Source of the DNA: Clostridia bacterium
GTDB taxonomy: Bacteria > Bacillota > Clostridia > Christensenellales > CAG-138
Assembly: GCA_017416425.1 (NCBI GenBank)
Contig: JAFQCL010000016.1
Location: forward strand, 1-64,000
Length of the DNA: 64,000 bases
Direction of reading: 5' to 3'
Shown one piece after another: positions 34,058-42,100 of the stretch (its first letter is position 1; every line of letters begins with the position of its first letter). A program made the translations under genes and the position numbers. The notes beneath the pieces are model-generated. The model saw nothing but the letters and a program-made list of their open reading frames with translations. It ran no database searches and was not told where the DNA came from.

Positions 34058-35101
34058 ATGGATTTGTACGAGGTAATATCCTCGCTTATTACGAAGGCCG
34101 GCGTGACCGGCCACGAATACGCTGCAGCGGATGTTGTTGAGGAGTATTTCCGTCGCTATTCCGACAATGTATGGCGTGACACATCCGGCAACGTATTTTG
34201 TCGTATAGGCGAAAAGAAGCCCTCTGTCATGCTGATCGCGCATAATGATGAGATCGGTATGATGGTAACAGGGATAGAGGATAACGGTATGCTTAGGATA
34301 CGTTCCGTAGCGGGCGTAGACCCAAGGGTACTGCCCGGTTCCGAGGTAGTTGTGCATGGAAAAGAGGCTTTAAAAGCTTTCATAGGAGCAGTTCCCCCGC
34401 ATCTTATCGTTGGCGGAACGGACGCGGCGTATAAGATGAGTGATCTGCTTGTTGATACGGGTCTTTTGCCTGAAAAGGTAAATGAGCTTGTAAGCATCGG
34501 CGATATAGTGACATTTGCTCTTGAAGAGCCGCTTAAGCTTAAAAATAATGTGATAGCGGGAAAATCGCTTGATGACAGGGCGCTTATCGCGTGCATGCTT
34601 GAGGTGGCCGAGATACTTGAAAAGAGAAAGATAGTCGGTTCAGTGATACTTTGCGCTTCCACTCAAGAGGAGTGCAGTGGACCCGGAGCGGGAGTCGCTG
34701 CTTTTAGTGCGGAGCCGGATATAGCAATCGTGCTGGATGTTACACACGCGCCGCAACCCGGTGCGGATCCGTCAAGCACCATCCCTCTGGATAAGGTAGG
34801 AATTTGTGTTGGAGGAAACATACATCCCAAGGTGTTCTCAATGCTGAAGGCGGCCGCAAGCGAGGCAAATATCAGCTATGAGATCGAAGTTGCCATGGGC
34901 TTTTCCGGTACCGATGCGGATTTCGTGCAGATGACAAGGTATAGCATCCCCACGGGTCTTGTATCGCCGCCCGTAAAGTATATGCATACAAACGTTGAGA
35001 CTATGAGCCTGGATACGCTTAAGAACGTAGCAAAGGTAGTTGCTGAATTTATCGCAGGTCTTGGCAGTGATTGGGAGGAAAAGTTATGTTTGGACGACTA
35101 A
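34058..35101 (+). CDS. M42-family metallo-aminopeptidase, copy 1
   Basis: A 347-residue peptidase of the tetrahedral (TET) aminopeptidase/FrvX family, which trims short peptides in the cytoplasm with two metal ions. The metal site is recognisable: AHNDEIGMMV (His62), SLDDRALIACML, STQEECSGPGAG with the catalytic Glu pair, VLDVTHAPQPG, FSGTDAD, and a C-terminal YMHTNVE. It is the first of three homologues in a row and overlaps the next gene by 16 bases. A TATAAT at 34014-34019 could be its -10 box, but no clear -35 is visible. Confidence 0.9.
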   Translation: MDLYEVISSLITKAGVTGHEYAAADVVEEYFRRYSDNVWRDTSGNVFCRIGEKKPSVMLIAHNDEIGMMVTGIEDNGMLRIRSVAGVDPRVLPGSEVVVHGKEALKAFIGAVPPHLIVGGTDAAYKMSDLLVDTGLLPEKVNELVSIGDIVTFALEEPLKLKNNVIAGKSLDDRALIACMLEVAEILEKRKIVGSVILCASTQEECSGPGAGVAAFSAEPDIAIVLDVTHAPQPGADPSSTIPLDKVGICVGGNIHPKVFSMLKAAASEANISYEIEVAMGFSGTDADFVQMTRYSIPTGLVSPPVKYMHTNVETMSLDTLKNVAKVVAEFIAGLGSDWEEKLCLDD

Positions 35102-36120
35102 AGGAACTGACTGAGCTTAATGGCGTAAGCGGAAATGAGGGCGAAGTTCGCAAATATATCCGTGAATATGTAAAGCAGTATGCGGATGAGGTTTGGACGG
35201 ATTCCATGGGGAACCTTTTTGCGCATAAAAAGGCCAATGGTCGCAAGATAATGATATGCGGGCATATGGATGAGGTCGGCATGATGGTCACAAGAATCCG
35301 TGATGATGGTCTTATCTCTTATGCGGCAGCCGGTATTGATCCGCGCGTTGTAGTTGGAAAGCGTGTTGCGGTAGGTAAGGACAAGGTAATGGGAGTTATA
35401 GGCTCAAAGGCTATCCATCTTCAGAGCAGATCGGAATTTGAGTCTTCCTATAAGCATAGCCAGCTCTTTATAGATATAGGTGCAAAGGATAAAGCCGATG
35501 CCTTGAAGTATGTAAATATAGGCGACTACATTACTTTTACGACCAAATATGAGGAGTTTGGAGACGGTCTTATCAAGGCAAAAGCGCTTGATGACAGGAT
35601 CGGCTGCTGCATGGTAATGGAAATGCTAAAAAACTCCTATGATTGTGATCTTTACGCGGTATTTACCGTTCAGGAGGAGCTTGGCCTTAGGGGCGCCAGG
35701 AGCGCCGCTTTTGCCGTGGAGCCTGAACTTGCTCTGATACTTGAGGGAACTACCGCAAATGATATGGCAGAGGTGCAGGGTCACCAGTGGGTAACACGTG
35801 TCGGCAAGGGCGTTGCCATAACATTTATGGACAGAGGCACAATAACAAGACCTGCTATGTTTGATGAGCTTAAAAATTGTGCTTTGGAGAATAATGTTAT
35901 CTGGCAGATAAGGCAGGGAAATTCCGGCGGTACCGATGCGGGCAGGATACACCTCACAAAGGGCGGCTGTGTTACAGGCGGCATATCCGTACCGTGTAGA
36001 TATATTCATTCCGCAGTGAGCGTTGCGGCAAAGAGTGATATAGAGAATATGTACAAGCTTGTTGACAGCTTCCTAAAAGAGAAGCGCTTTGAAAAGGTGC
36101 TTAGTGTACTTGGCCAATAA
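35086..36120 (+). CDS. M42-family metallo-aminopeptidase, copy 2
   Basis: A 344-residue paralogue of its neighbours with all expected ligands: CGHMDEVGMMV, ALDDRIGCCMV, VQEELGLRGA, ILEGTTAND (Glu where copies 1 and 3 have Asp), GGTDAGR and YIHSAVS. I start at ATG 35086, which has GGAGG at 35074-35078; a TTG at 35071 lies ahead of that site. The gene overlaps the end of copy 1 in another frame and is followed by copy 3 after 20 bases. TET enzymes can form mixed 12-mers, so the three products may assemble together. Confidence 0.93.
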   Translation: MFGRLKELTELNGVSGNEGEVRKYIREYVKQYADEVWTDSMGNLFAHKKANGRKIMICGHMDEVGMMVTRIRDDGLISYAAAGIDPRVVVGKRVAVGKDKVMGVIGSKAIHLQSRSEFESSYKHSQLFIDIGAKDKADALKYVNIGDYITFTTKYEEFGDGLIKAKALDDRIGCCMVMEMLKNSYDCDLYAVFTVQEELGLRGARSAAFAVEPELALILEGTTANDMAEVQGHQWVTRVGKGVAITFMDRGTITRPAMFDELKNCALENNVIWQIRQGNSGGTDAGRIHLTKGGCVTGGISVPCRYIHSAVSVAAKSDIENMYKLVDSFLKEKRFEKVLSVLGQ

Positions 36121-36140
36121 TAGATAAGGAGAAGAATGCC

Positions 36141-37145
36141 ATGTTTAAGGATATGTTAAAAACGATGCTTGCGGCGTATGGCGCGACCGGCCGCGAGCAG
36201 AATGTAAGTAACGTAATAAGATCGTTTGTTGAGCCTTATGCGGATGAGATATATAACGATGTGATGGGTAACCTGATAGCCGTAAGAACGGGCGAGTCTG
36301 GCAAGAAGATAATGCTCTCCGCTCATATGGATCAGATAGGCTTTATCGTTATAGATATAGATGAAAAGGGCTTTTTGCGCGTATCAAATGTCGGAGGCAT
36401 AAATCCGTTTATAAGTGTTGCAAGGGCAGTCGTATTTGAAAGCGGAGTGCAGGGCGTGCTTTTCTGCGAGCCGGAAAAGGGCATGAAGGAAGCCTCAATG
36501 TCAACGCTCTTTATCGACATAGGCGCAAAGGACTATGAAGAAGCAGCTTCTAAGGTATCCATCGGTGATGTTGCCGTATATGTAAGCAATTATATGGAGC
36601 TGGGGGATCGTGTATCATGCGGAGCGCTCGATGACCGTATATGCTGCGCAATTGTTGCGGAAGCTTTCATGAATGCTCCCCGCATACATGATGTATACGC
36701 CGTGTTTACGGTGCAGGAGGAGGTCGGTCTTCGCGGAGCGACCACTGCTGCCTATGCTATTAACCCCGATTTTGGCATCAACCTTGATGTAACGGCTGTA
36801 GGCGACATACCCAAATGCGCTAAGATGTCGGTAAAGCTTGGAAATGGTCCAACCATTAAGGTCATGGACTCATCGGCGATAATACCCAAATTTGTACGCA
36901 ATCACCTTGAAAGGGTCGCTTGTGAAAATAACATAACCGTTCAAAATGAGGTCTTGGCGGCGGGCGGCACGGATGCCGGCGCTGTGCTTAAGACTCGCGG
37001 CGGCATACCTGCGTGCTGCATTTCAATACCTACCAGGTATATACATACCCCTGTCGAGACTGCAGATATGCGTGACTGCCTTGGCGCTATAGATTTTGTT
37101 AGGGCTTTGCTTTCCGAAAAGGAGATACCCGCTTTTAAGGCATGA
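36141..37145 (+). CDS. M42-family metallo-aminopeptidase, copy 3
   Basis: A 334-residue paralogue. It shows SAHMDQIGFIV (Gln in place of the usual Glu after HMD), ALDDRICCAIV, VQEEVGLRGA, INLDVTAVGDIP, GGTDAGA and RYIHTPVE. All metal-binding residues are kept. AAGGAGAAG precedes the ATG. A terminator closes the three-gene unit. The different residue choices around the active sites suggest three distinct side-chain specificities rather than simple gene dosage. Confidence 0.93.
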   Translation: MFKDMLKTMLAAYGATGREQNVSNVIRSFVEPYADEIYNDVMGNLIAVRTGESGKKIMLSAHMDQIGFIVIDIDEKGFLRVSNVGGINPFISVARAVVFESGVQGVLFCEPEKGMKEASMSTLFIDIGAKDYEEAASKVSIGDVAVYVSNYMELGDRVSCGALDDRICCAIVAEAFMNAPRIHDVYAVFTVQEEVGLRGATTAAYAINPDFGINLDVTAVGDIPKCAKMSVKLGNGPTIKVMDSSAIIPKFVRNHLERVACENNITVQNEVLAAGGTDAGAVLKTRGGIPACCISIPTRYIHTPVETADMRDCLGAIDFVRALLSEKEIPAFKA

Positions 37146-37192
37146 TCGACCGCGGATCGCGTTGAGTTTAGCCCAAAATACTGATATTAGAT

Positions 37193-37236
37193 AAAATCAC
37201 ACTCGGTCGTTTTACGGTTGAGTGTGATTTTGTTCA
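37193..37236 (+). terminator. Terminator of the M42 unit
   Basis: AAAATCACACTC (37193-37204) pairs perfectly with GAGTGTGATTTT (37220-37231), with TGTTCATTTTATTTTG after it. It may also serve the convergent dockerin gene. Confidence 0.85.
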
Positions 37237-37296
37237 TTTTATTTTGTTTGAAAATTACAAGTAAGAGGCTAAGCCTATCGAACACCTGCGGTTTGG

Positions 37297-38604
37297 TTAT
37301 CCATCCGCAAGCGCGGCGCGCAGTATCAGCAGCGCATCGAAAGCCGTAACATCTCCGTCATTATCCATGTCCGCATTGGCAAAAGCCTCGGGATCGAGCG
37401 TTTCAAGGCTCATGGCGCATCTAAGGGCGAGTAGAGCATCCATGGCGGATATGATGCCGTCCCCATTGGTGTCACCCGGTAAAGCTCCCACATCGTTGTG
37501 AAGATGGGTATTCGCCGACAGCTCGGGATAGCCATATGCGGGATTGCCGTCCATTGTCCAGATGTTATCAAAGTCAAAGCCGTAGAAGCTCTCTGCCTGC
37601 TGCATCTGGGCATGGCTAAGCTCAACGCCGTATTCATTCAGACCGGGGAAGGTGCCCTCAAGATAATAGATGCCGGTCAGAGTGCCCTGGTTGCTGCCGA
37701 TCGCGGAGCCGTTTGCAAAGCCATCCGAGACATTGCCCACGCTGTAGCAGTTGCTAACTTCCGCATCATTGCTGCCAACGATTCCGGCCGTATAGCCATC
37801 GCCGCTGACATTGCCTGTGCTGTAGCAGTTCTCAACGATGCTTTGAATATTATTACCGCCAACAACGCCGCCGGCCGTATACGCTCCATCGATATCACAG
37901 GTGCTGTAGCAGCCCGAAACTATTGCCTCATTGCAGTTTGAGCCTGCAATACCGCCGCCATAATAATAGCTGCTGCCAACCTTACCTGTGCTGTAGCAGT
38001 TTATAACGCTGCCCCCGTCATTCTGGCCGACTATCGCACCAATGGCATAGTATCCATATATGAATGAATCAACAACGCCGACATTCTTAATTACACCGCC
38101 CTCTGAAAGACCGAATAATCCCTGCCAGCTTGAGCTATTGTCAGCACTGGTGCGGTTTATATATATTCCGTGTATGGCATGCCCTGCGCCATCAAATATG
38201 CCGTTGAAGGCACAGCCCTCCCACTCAAATGTATCGTAATTTCCAATGGGCGTCCAAGTATTGGCGGGCTCGATTATGCCTTCGGCTCCATTGGGGCTTC
38301 CCCAGCTTTCAAAATCGGAGACATCGTTTATAAAGATATCATTGGTGAGTATGAAATGCTTCCCCTCATACAAGGCGCCCCTGTTCACCGAATCGGCTAA
38401 AAAGGCAAGCTCCTCGGCAGTTGAGATGAGGTATGGATCACTTTCATCGCCGCTTCCGCCCGAAAAGCCTTCAGCAATGCTTCCATCCCATATATCTCCG
38501 GCTTTGGAGGGCTTTGCACTTGCGCTTAGCGGCAGCAGAAGCAAGGCAAAGATCAAAGCGATGGCCATAAGGCGCTGCAGTATGGTCTTTCCTGTTGTTT
38601 TCAT
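37297..38604 (-). CDS. Secreted GLUG-repeat protein with a C-terminal dockerin
   Basis: A 435-residue exported protein. The signal peptide has a basic start, a long hydrophobic core and a SASA-KP cleavage site near residue 30. The middle (about 60-350) carries GLUG-type repeats, recognisable as GG-(I/V)-V/A-G...NCYSTG units occurring four to five times, which form a beta-helix in bacterial surface proteins. The last 60 residues hold two calcium-binding dockerin repeats (DTNGDGIISAMDALLAL and DMDNDGDVTAFDALLIL), which normally dock into cohesin modules of a scaffold. No cohesin, sortase signal or membrane helix is present. AAAGGAGG supports ATG 38604. A promoter lies at 38662-38690. Confidence 0.88.
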   Translation of the reverse strand: MKTTGKTILQRLMAIALIFALLLLPLSASAKPSKAGDIWDGSIAEGFSGGSGDESDPYLISTAEELAFLADSVNRGALYEGKHFILTNDIFINDVSDFESWGSPNGAEGIIEPANTWTPIGNYDTFEWEGCAFNGIFDGAGHAIHGIYINRTSADNSSSWQGLFGLSEGGVIKNVGVVDSFIYGYYAIGAIVGQNDGGSVINCYSTGKVGSSYYYGGGIAGSNCNEAIVSGCYSTCDIDGAYTAGGVVGGNNIQSIVENCYSTGNVSGDGYTAGIVGSNDAEVSNCYSVGNVSDGFANGSAIGSNQGTLTGIYYLEGTFPGLNEYGVELSHAQMQQAESFYGFDFDNIWTMDGNPAYGYPELSANTHLHNDVGALPGDTNGDGIISAMDALLALRCAMSLETLDPEAFANADMDNDGDVTAFDALLILRAALADG

Positions 38605-38661
38605 GGATTTTATACCTCCTTTGTTTTTAGTGCGACCGTAAAATTTCACAGCACTTTTGAG

Positions 38662-38690
38662 ATATTATACAAAAAGTATATCACTGTCAA
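38662..38690 (-). promoter_or_regulatory. Promoter of the dockerin-protein gene
   Basis: On the minus strand consensus TTGACA (38690-38685), a 17-bp spacer and TAATAT (38667-38662) precede the gene by about 60 bases. Confidence 0.7.
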
Positions 38691-38980
38691 TTATATTATT
38701 AAATGCAGCTTGAAAAGATATTGCGACTAAATGTAACTGGAAGCCTTTCCGAAAGGGTATATCGTAATTCGCCTATTGCCCTGCAGCTTTGCTGCAATTC
38801 TTATACACTTCAAAAACTCCTGTAAGTCTTATGCATTTGGGATAGGCTGCTGTAAGCATAAATATATTGCTTCATACTGTTACTTTACTTAATGCTTAGC
38901 TAGAAGTTATGCTGAGTTTTTATTTATGAGATTTTGCTTGGCGTTATATTTTGAACTATCCTGAAAATACAGACATTTTG
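38691..38980. other. AT-rich intergenic region
   Basis: No ORF or convincing secondary structure apart from a short CTGCAGCTTTGCTGCAATTC hairpin near 38780. It should hold the promoter of the Crp/Fnr gene, but I cannot fix it. Confidence 0.4.
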
Positions 38981-38991
38981 GGAGGTTTAAA

Positions 38992-39045
38992 ATGCAGCTG
39001 AATCATGATAAAATAAATAGAAAACTTATTAAATTACACCGTTAG
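38992..39045 (+). CDS. 17-residue upstream ORF (possible leader peptide)
   Basis: ATG 38992 has an excellent ribosome site (GGGAGG at 38980-38985, six bases away) and reads MQLNHDKINRKLIKLHR, then TAG 39043-39045. It ends 21 bases before the Crp/Fnr gene. The peptide is basic and has no known relatives to my knowledge. It may couple translation to the regulator or act as a small protein. Confidence 0.4.
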   Translation: MQLNHDKINRKLIKLHR

Positions 39046-39066
39046 GGTACTTTTGGAGGTTTTGTT

Positions 39067-39741
39067 ATGAATTACGATAGTTTTGAAGCTGTTTATTCAA
39101 AATACTTCTCATTTTGGAGTGCTCTGTCACCCGTAGATCGACATTTTTTATGTTATCACTCAACGTCAGTCAATTATAAAAAGGGTGTAAACATACATGA
39201 TGGCGATGAATGCACAGGTGTGCTAATAGTCAAAACAGGCTGCCTCCGCTTGTACATTCGCTCGGATGAGGGCAGAGAGATAACACTTTACCGCCTTTTT
39301 CAAGGCGATATGTGCATGCTTTCTGCCTCATGTGTACTGCAAAGCATAACGTTTGATGTATTCGTGGACGCTGAAGAGGATAGCCAATGTTATCTTATAA
39401 GCGGATCCGCATTTGCAGCGCTTTCCGAGCGTGAGCCTGCTGTAAAGATATTTGCGCTTGAGGTGGCGGTAAGCCGATTTTCAGATGTCATGTGGGTCAT
39501 GCAGCAAATTTTGTTCATGAGCTTTGACAGAAGACTTGCTATATTCCTTTTGGATGAAATTTCAAATACAGGTTCAGATACACTAAAACTTACCCATGAG
39601 CAGATAGCAAAATATATGGGTTCCGCCAGAGAAGTGGTGTCAAGAATGCTGAAATACTTCTCAGCAGAGGGTATTACTGAGGTGTCTCGAGGGGGTATAA
39701 AAATACTTGACCGCAAAAAGCTAAGGGAGCTTACTCTGTAA
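39067..39741 (+). CDS. Crp/Fnr-family transcription regulator
   Basis: A 224-residue regulator. The N-terminal cyclic-nucleotide-binding-like beta-barrel (about 20-140) includes GDMCMLSASCVL. The C-terminal winged helix (about 155-222) has the recognition motif YMGSAREVVSRMLKYF. Cysteines are scattered (CYHS, ECTG, GCLRLY, DMCMLSASC), but the N-terminal cluster of true Fnr is not obvious, so the ligand (haem, small molecule, or redox) is open. GGAGG precedes the ATG. Similar proteins respond to oxygen, NO or toxic compounds in anaerobes. Confidence 0.93.
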   Translation: MNYDSFEAVYSKYFSFWSALSPVDRHFLCYHSTSVNYKKGVNIHDGDECTGVLIVKTGCLRLYIRSDEGREITLYRLFQGDMCMLSASCVLQSITFDVFVDAEEDSQCYLISGSAFAALSEREPAVKIFALEVAVSRFSDVMWVMQQILFMSFDRRLAIFLLDEISNTGSDTLKLTHEQIAKYMGSAREVVSRMLKYFSAEGITEVSRGGIKILDRKKLRELTL

Positions 39742-39795
39742 AAAAGGCAATCATATATGTTTATTTCCGACGTTATTGACCAAGTAAAATAGCTG

Positions 39796-39845
39796 TTGAC
39801 ACATAAGTGCTTAGTGCATATAATAATTAAATAATTAACTAATTA
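39796..39845 (+). promoter_or_regulatory. Promoter and candidate operator of the marR-ABC unit
   Basis: Consensus TTGACA (39796-39801), 17 bp and TATAAT (39819-39824). Downstream an AT-rich near-palindrome TAATTAACTAATTA (39832-39845) covers the expected start site, a plausible MarR-binding site. Confidence 0.7.
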
Positions 39846-39866
39846 ATTGTGAGAGGGGTATATATA

Positions 39867-40361
39867 ATGACAAGTAATATGAGAGTTACCTCACTTATGA
39901 TCTCAAGGCTTGAACTTGTTCGAAAAATCGTATTGAGAAAAGCCTTAAAGGGTGAAGGTCTGCATTATAAGCAGCGCCCTATTCTTGAGTACATAATCAA
40001 TAATGATGGTTGCACTCAATCGGAGCTGGCCGAAGCTTTAAGGGTTACTCCTGCTTCCATTGCGACCTCAACAAAGCGGATGCAGAATGCTGGTCTTGTT
40101 ACAAAGCATACGGATAAAAATGATCTTCGCTGCAATAGACTTTGTGCAACGCAAAAGGGGCGCGAGATCGCTACAAGATGCAGGGAAAAATACTGGGTGG
40201 TTACGGATACGCTCTTTCAGGGATTTACTGCGGATGAGGTATCGCAGCTTCAATCCATGCTGTGCCGCTTGATCAAAAACATTTCCGGTGATGACATGAG
40301 CAAGATGGAGTTTAGAGATCTTGTTGCGCTAAATGATCAGATCGACTCAGAGGAGTATTAA
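39867..40361 (+). CDS. MarR-family regulator
   Basis: A 164-residue winged-helix repressor. The DNA-binding core contains QSELAEALRVTPASIATSTKRMQNAGLV followed by the wing with DKNDLRCNRL. GAGAGGGG supports ATG 39867; a GTG at 39849 lies before that site. It heads an operon with two ABC exporter genes, the standard layout for MarR-controlled multidrug exporters, in which drug binding releases the repressor. Confidence 0.93.
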   Translation: MTSNMRVTSLMISRLELVRKIVLRKALKGEGLHYKQRPILEYIINNDGCTQSELAEALRVTPASIATSTKRMQNAGLVTKHTDKNDLRCNRLCATQKGREIATRCREKYWVVTDTLFQGFTADEVSQLQSMLCRLIKNISGDDMSKMEFRDLVALNDQIDSEEY

Positions 40362-40368
40362 GCTAATT

Positions 40369-42099
40369 ATGTTAAAATTGTTTTTTCGTTATTCAAAGGG
40401 CTATCGGTTTAGAGCGGTGATGGCTTCTTTAACTATCGCGCTTGAGGTTGTATTTGAGGTACTTATTCCTTTTGTGCTTAAGGATGTAATAAATGAAGGC
40501 ATTTTTGGCGAGGGTGGTATGCAGCTTGTTGTCGAAAAGGGTCTTTTAATGATAGCTCTTGCTTGCATATCACTCCTTTGCGGCGTGTTGAGCGGCTGGT
40601 TTGGCGTTAGCGCCAGCACCGGCTTTGCCACCAATTTAAGGCAGGCCATATTCCATAAGATACAGGATTTTTCATTTGCAAATATAGATAAGTTCAGCAC
40701 TGCTTCACTTGTAACAAGGTCAACAACCGATGTTACCAATCTGCAGCAGACCTTTATGATGGGTACAAGGATGCTTATACGTTCTCCCATGATGCTTGTC
40801 GCTTCTACTATAATGGCTGCCACTATAAGCGGAGATACTTCCGTTATATTTGCAGTGACATTACCAATAATGGCGGTATTCATGGGTCTTGTTGCTATAA
40901 AAACATACCCACGCTTTAAGCGCATGTTTGAGAAATACGATACCATGAACCGCCAGGTACAGGAATCACTCATAGCGGTTCGTATCGTAAAGGCGTTTGT
41001 GCGGGAGGACTATGAATATCAGCGCTATGCATTTAGAGCGGATGAGGTGCGCGATGCTAATGTAAAGGCGGAAAAGCTGCTTGTGCTGAGCGGACCTATG
41101 GCTAATCTCATACTCTATGGCTCTATAATCGCTACCTGCCTTGTTGCGGGAAATCATATAATCGCAGGCGATATGCTGGTCGGAGATATGTCGAGCTTTA
41201 TAAGCTACATAGCTCAGATACTTACTTCAGTAATGATGATAACGATGATATTTGTAAATATAGTTATGTCAAGAGCCTCGGCTGCCAGAATAATGGAGCT
41301 TTTGACCGAAGAGATCGATATAACCGATGATAAAGCGGATCCAAACCTTAAGGTCCCAGACGGCTCAATAAGCTTTCAGAATGTATCCTTCAGCTATTCT
41401 AAAGATGGCGGTAATCTTACGCTTAGAAACATAAATATAGATATAAAATCAGGCGAAACGATAGGCATAATCGGCGGAACAGGAAGCTCTAAGACCACCT
41501 TTGTGCAGCTTATACCGAGACTCTATGATGTTTATGATGGTATCGTTAAAGTTGGCGGAAGGGATGTGCGTGAATATACGCTGAAGAACATAAGGGATGC
41601 CGTGTCGATGGTGCTTCAAAAGAATGTGCTGTTTTCGGGAACCATCGAAGAGAATCTCAGATGGGGAGATATGGAGGCCGATCATGATGAGATAGTATCC
41701 GCATGTGAATCGGCTCAGGCCTCCGGCTTTATTTCAGAATTTCCTGATGGCTATGATACGGAGCTTGGACAGGGCGGCGTAAACGTATCCGGCGGACAAA
41801 AGCAAAGGCTTTGTATCGCAAGGGCGCTTTTAAAGCATCCAAAGATAATAATACTTGACGACAGCACAAGCGCTGTTGACACCGCGACCGATAAAAAGAT
41901 AAGGGACGCGTTTAAAAACGAGCTTTCAGGCATAACAACCATAATAATCGCACAGAGGATCACCTCCGTTATGGATGCTGACAGGATAATCGTAATGCAT
42001 GACGGTGAGATAAATGCCATAGGAACTCACGATGAGCTGATGAAGACCAGTGATATATATAAAGAGGTCTTTAGCTCTCAGCAGAAGGGGGTGGCGTAA
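40369..42099 (+). CDS. Heterodimeric ABC exporter, half with degenerate ATPase site
   Basis: A 576-residue half-transporter with six helices followed by an ATPase domain. Walker A is GGTGSSKTT and the signature is VSGGQKQ. Walker B ends ILDDSTS: the catalytic glutamate is replaced by aspartate. This is the degenerate half expected of TM287/288- or LmrCD-like multidrug exporters. Its intact signature completes the active site of the partner encoded next. It begins eight bases after marR, and its stop (TAA 42097-42099) lies two bases before the ATG of the second subunit gene. Confidence 0.93.
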   Translation: MLKLFFRYSKGYRFRAVMASLTIALEVVFEVLIPFVLKDVINEGIFGEGGMQLVVEKGLLMIALACISLLCGVLSGWFGVSASTGFATNLRQAIFHKIQDFSFANIDKFSTASLVTRSTTDVTNLQQTFMMGTRMLIRSPMMLVASTIMAATISGDTSVIFAVTLPIMAVFMGLVAIKTYPRFKRMFEKYDTMNRQVQESLIAVRIVKAFVREDYEYQRYAFRADEVRDANVKAEKLLVLSGPMANLILYGSIIATCLVAGNHIIAGDMLVGDMSSFISYIAQILTSVMMITMIFVNIVMSRASAARIMELLTEEIDITDDKADPNLKVPDGSISFQNVSFSYSKDGGNLTLRNINIDIKSGETIGIIGGTGSSKTTFVQLIPRLYDVYDGIVKVGGRDVREYTLKNIRDAVSMVLQKNVLFSGTIEENLRWGDMEADHDEIVSACESAQASGFISEFPDGYDTELGQGGVNVSGGQKQRLCIARALLKHPKIIILDDSTSAVDTATDKKIRDAFKNELSGITTIIIAQRITSVMDADRIIVMHDGEINAIGTHDELMKTSDIYKEVFSSQQKGVA

Positions 42100-42100
42100 T

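Noticed and set aside
37498-37941. 147-codon plus-strand frame opposite the dockerin protein
   Set aside because: It mirrors the repetitive GLUG codons, which keep several frames open. No ribosome site.
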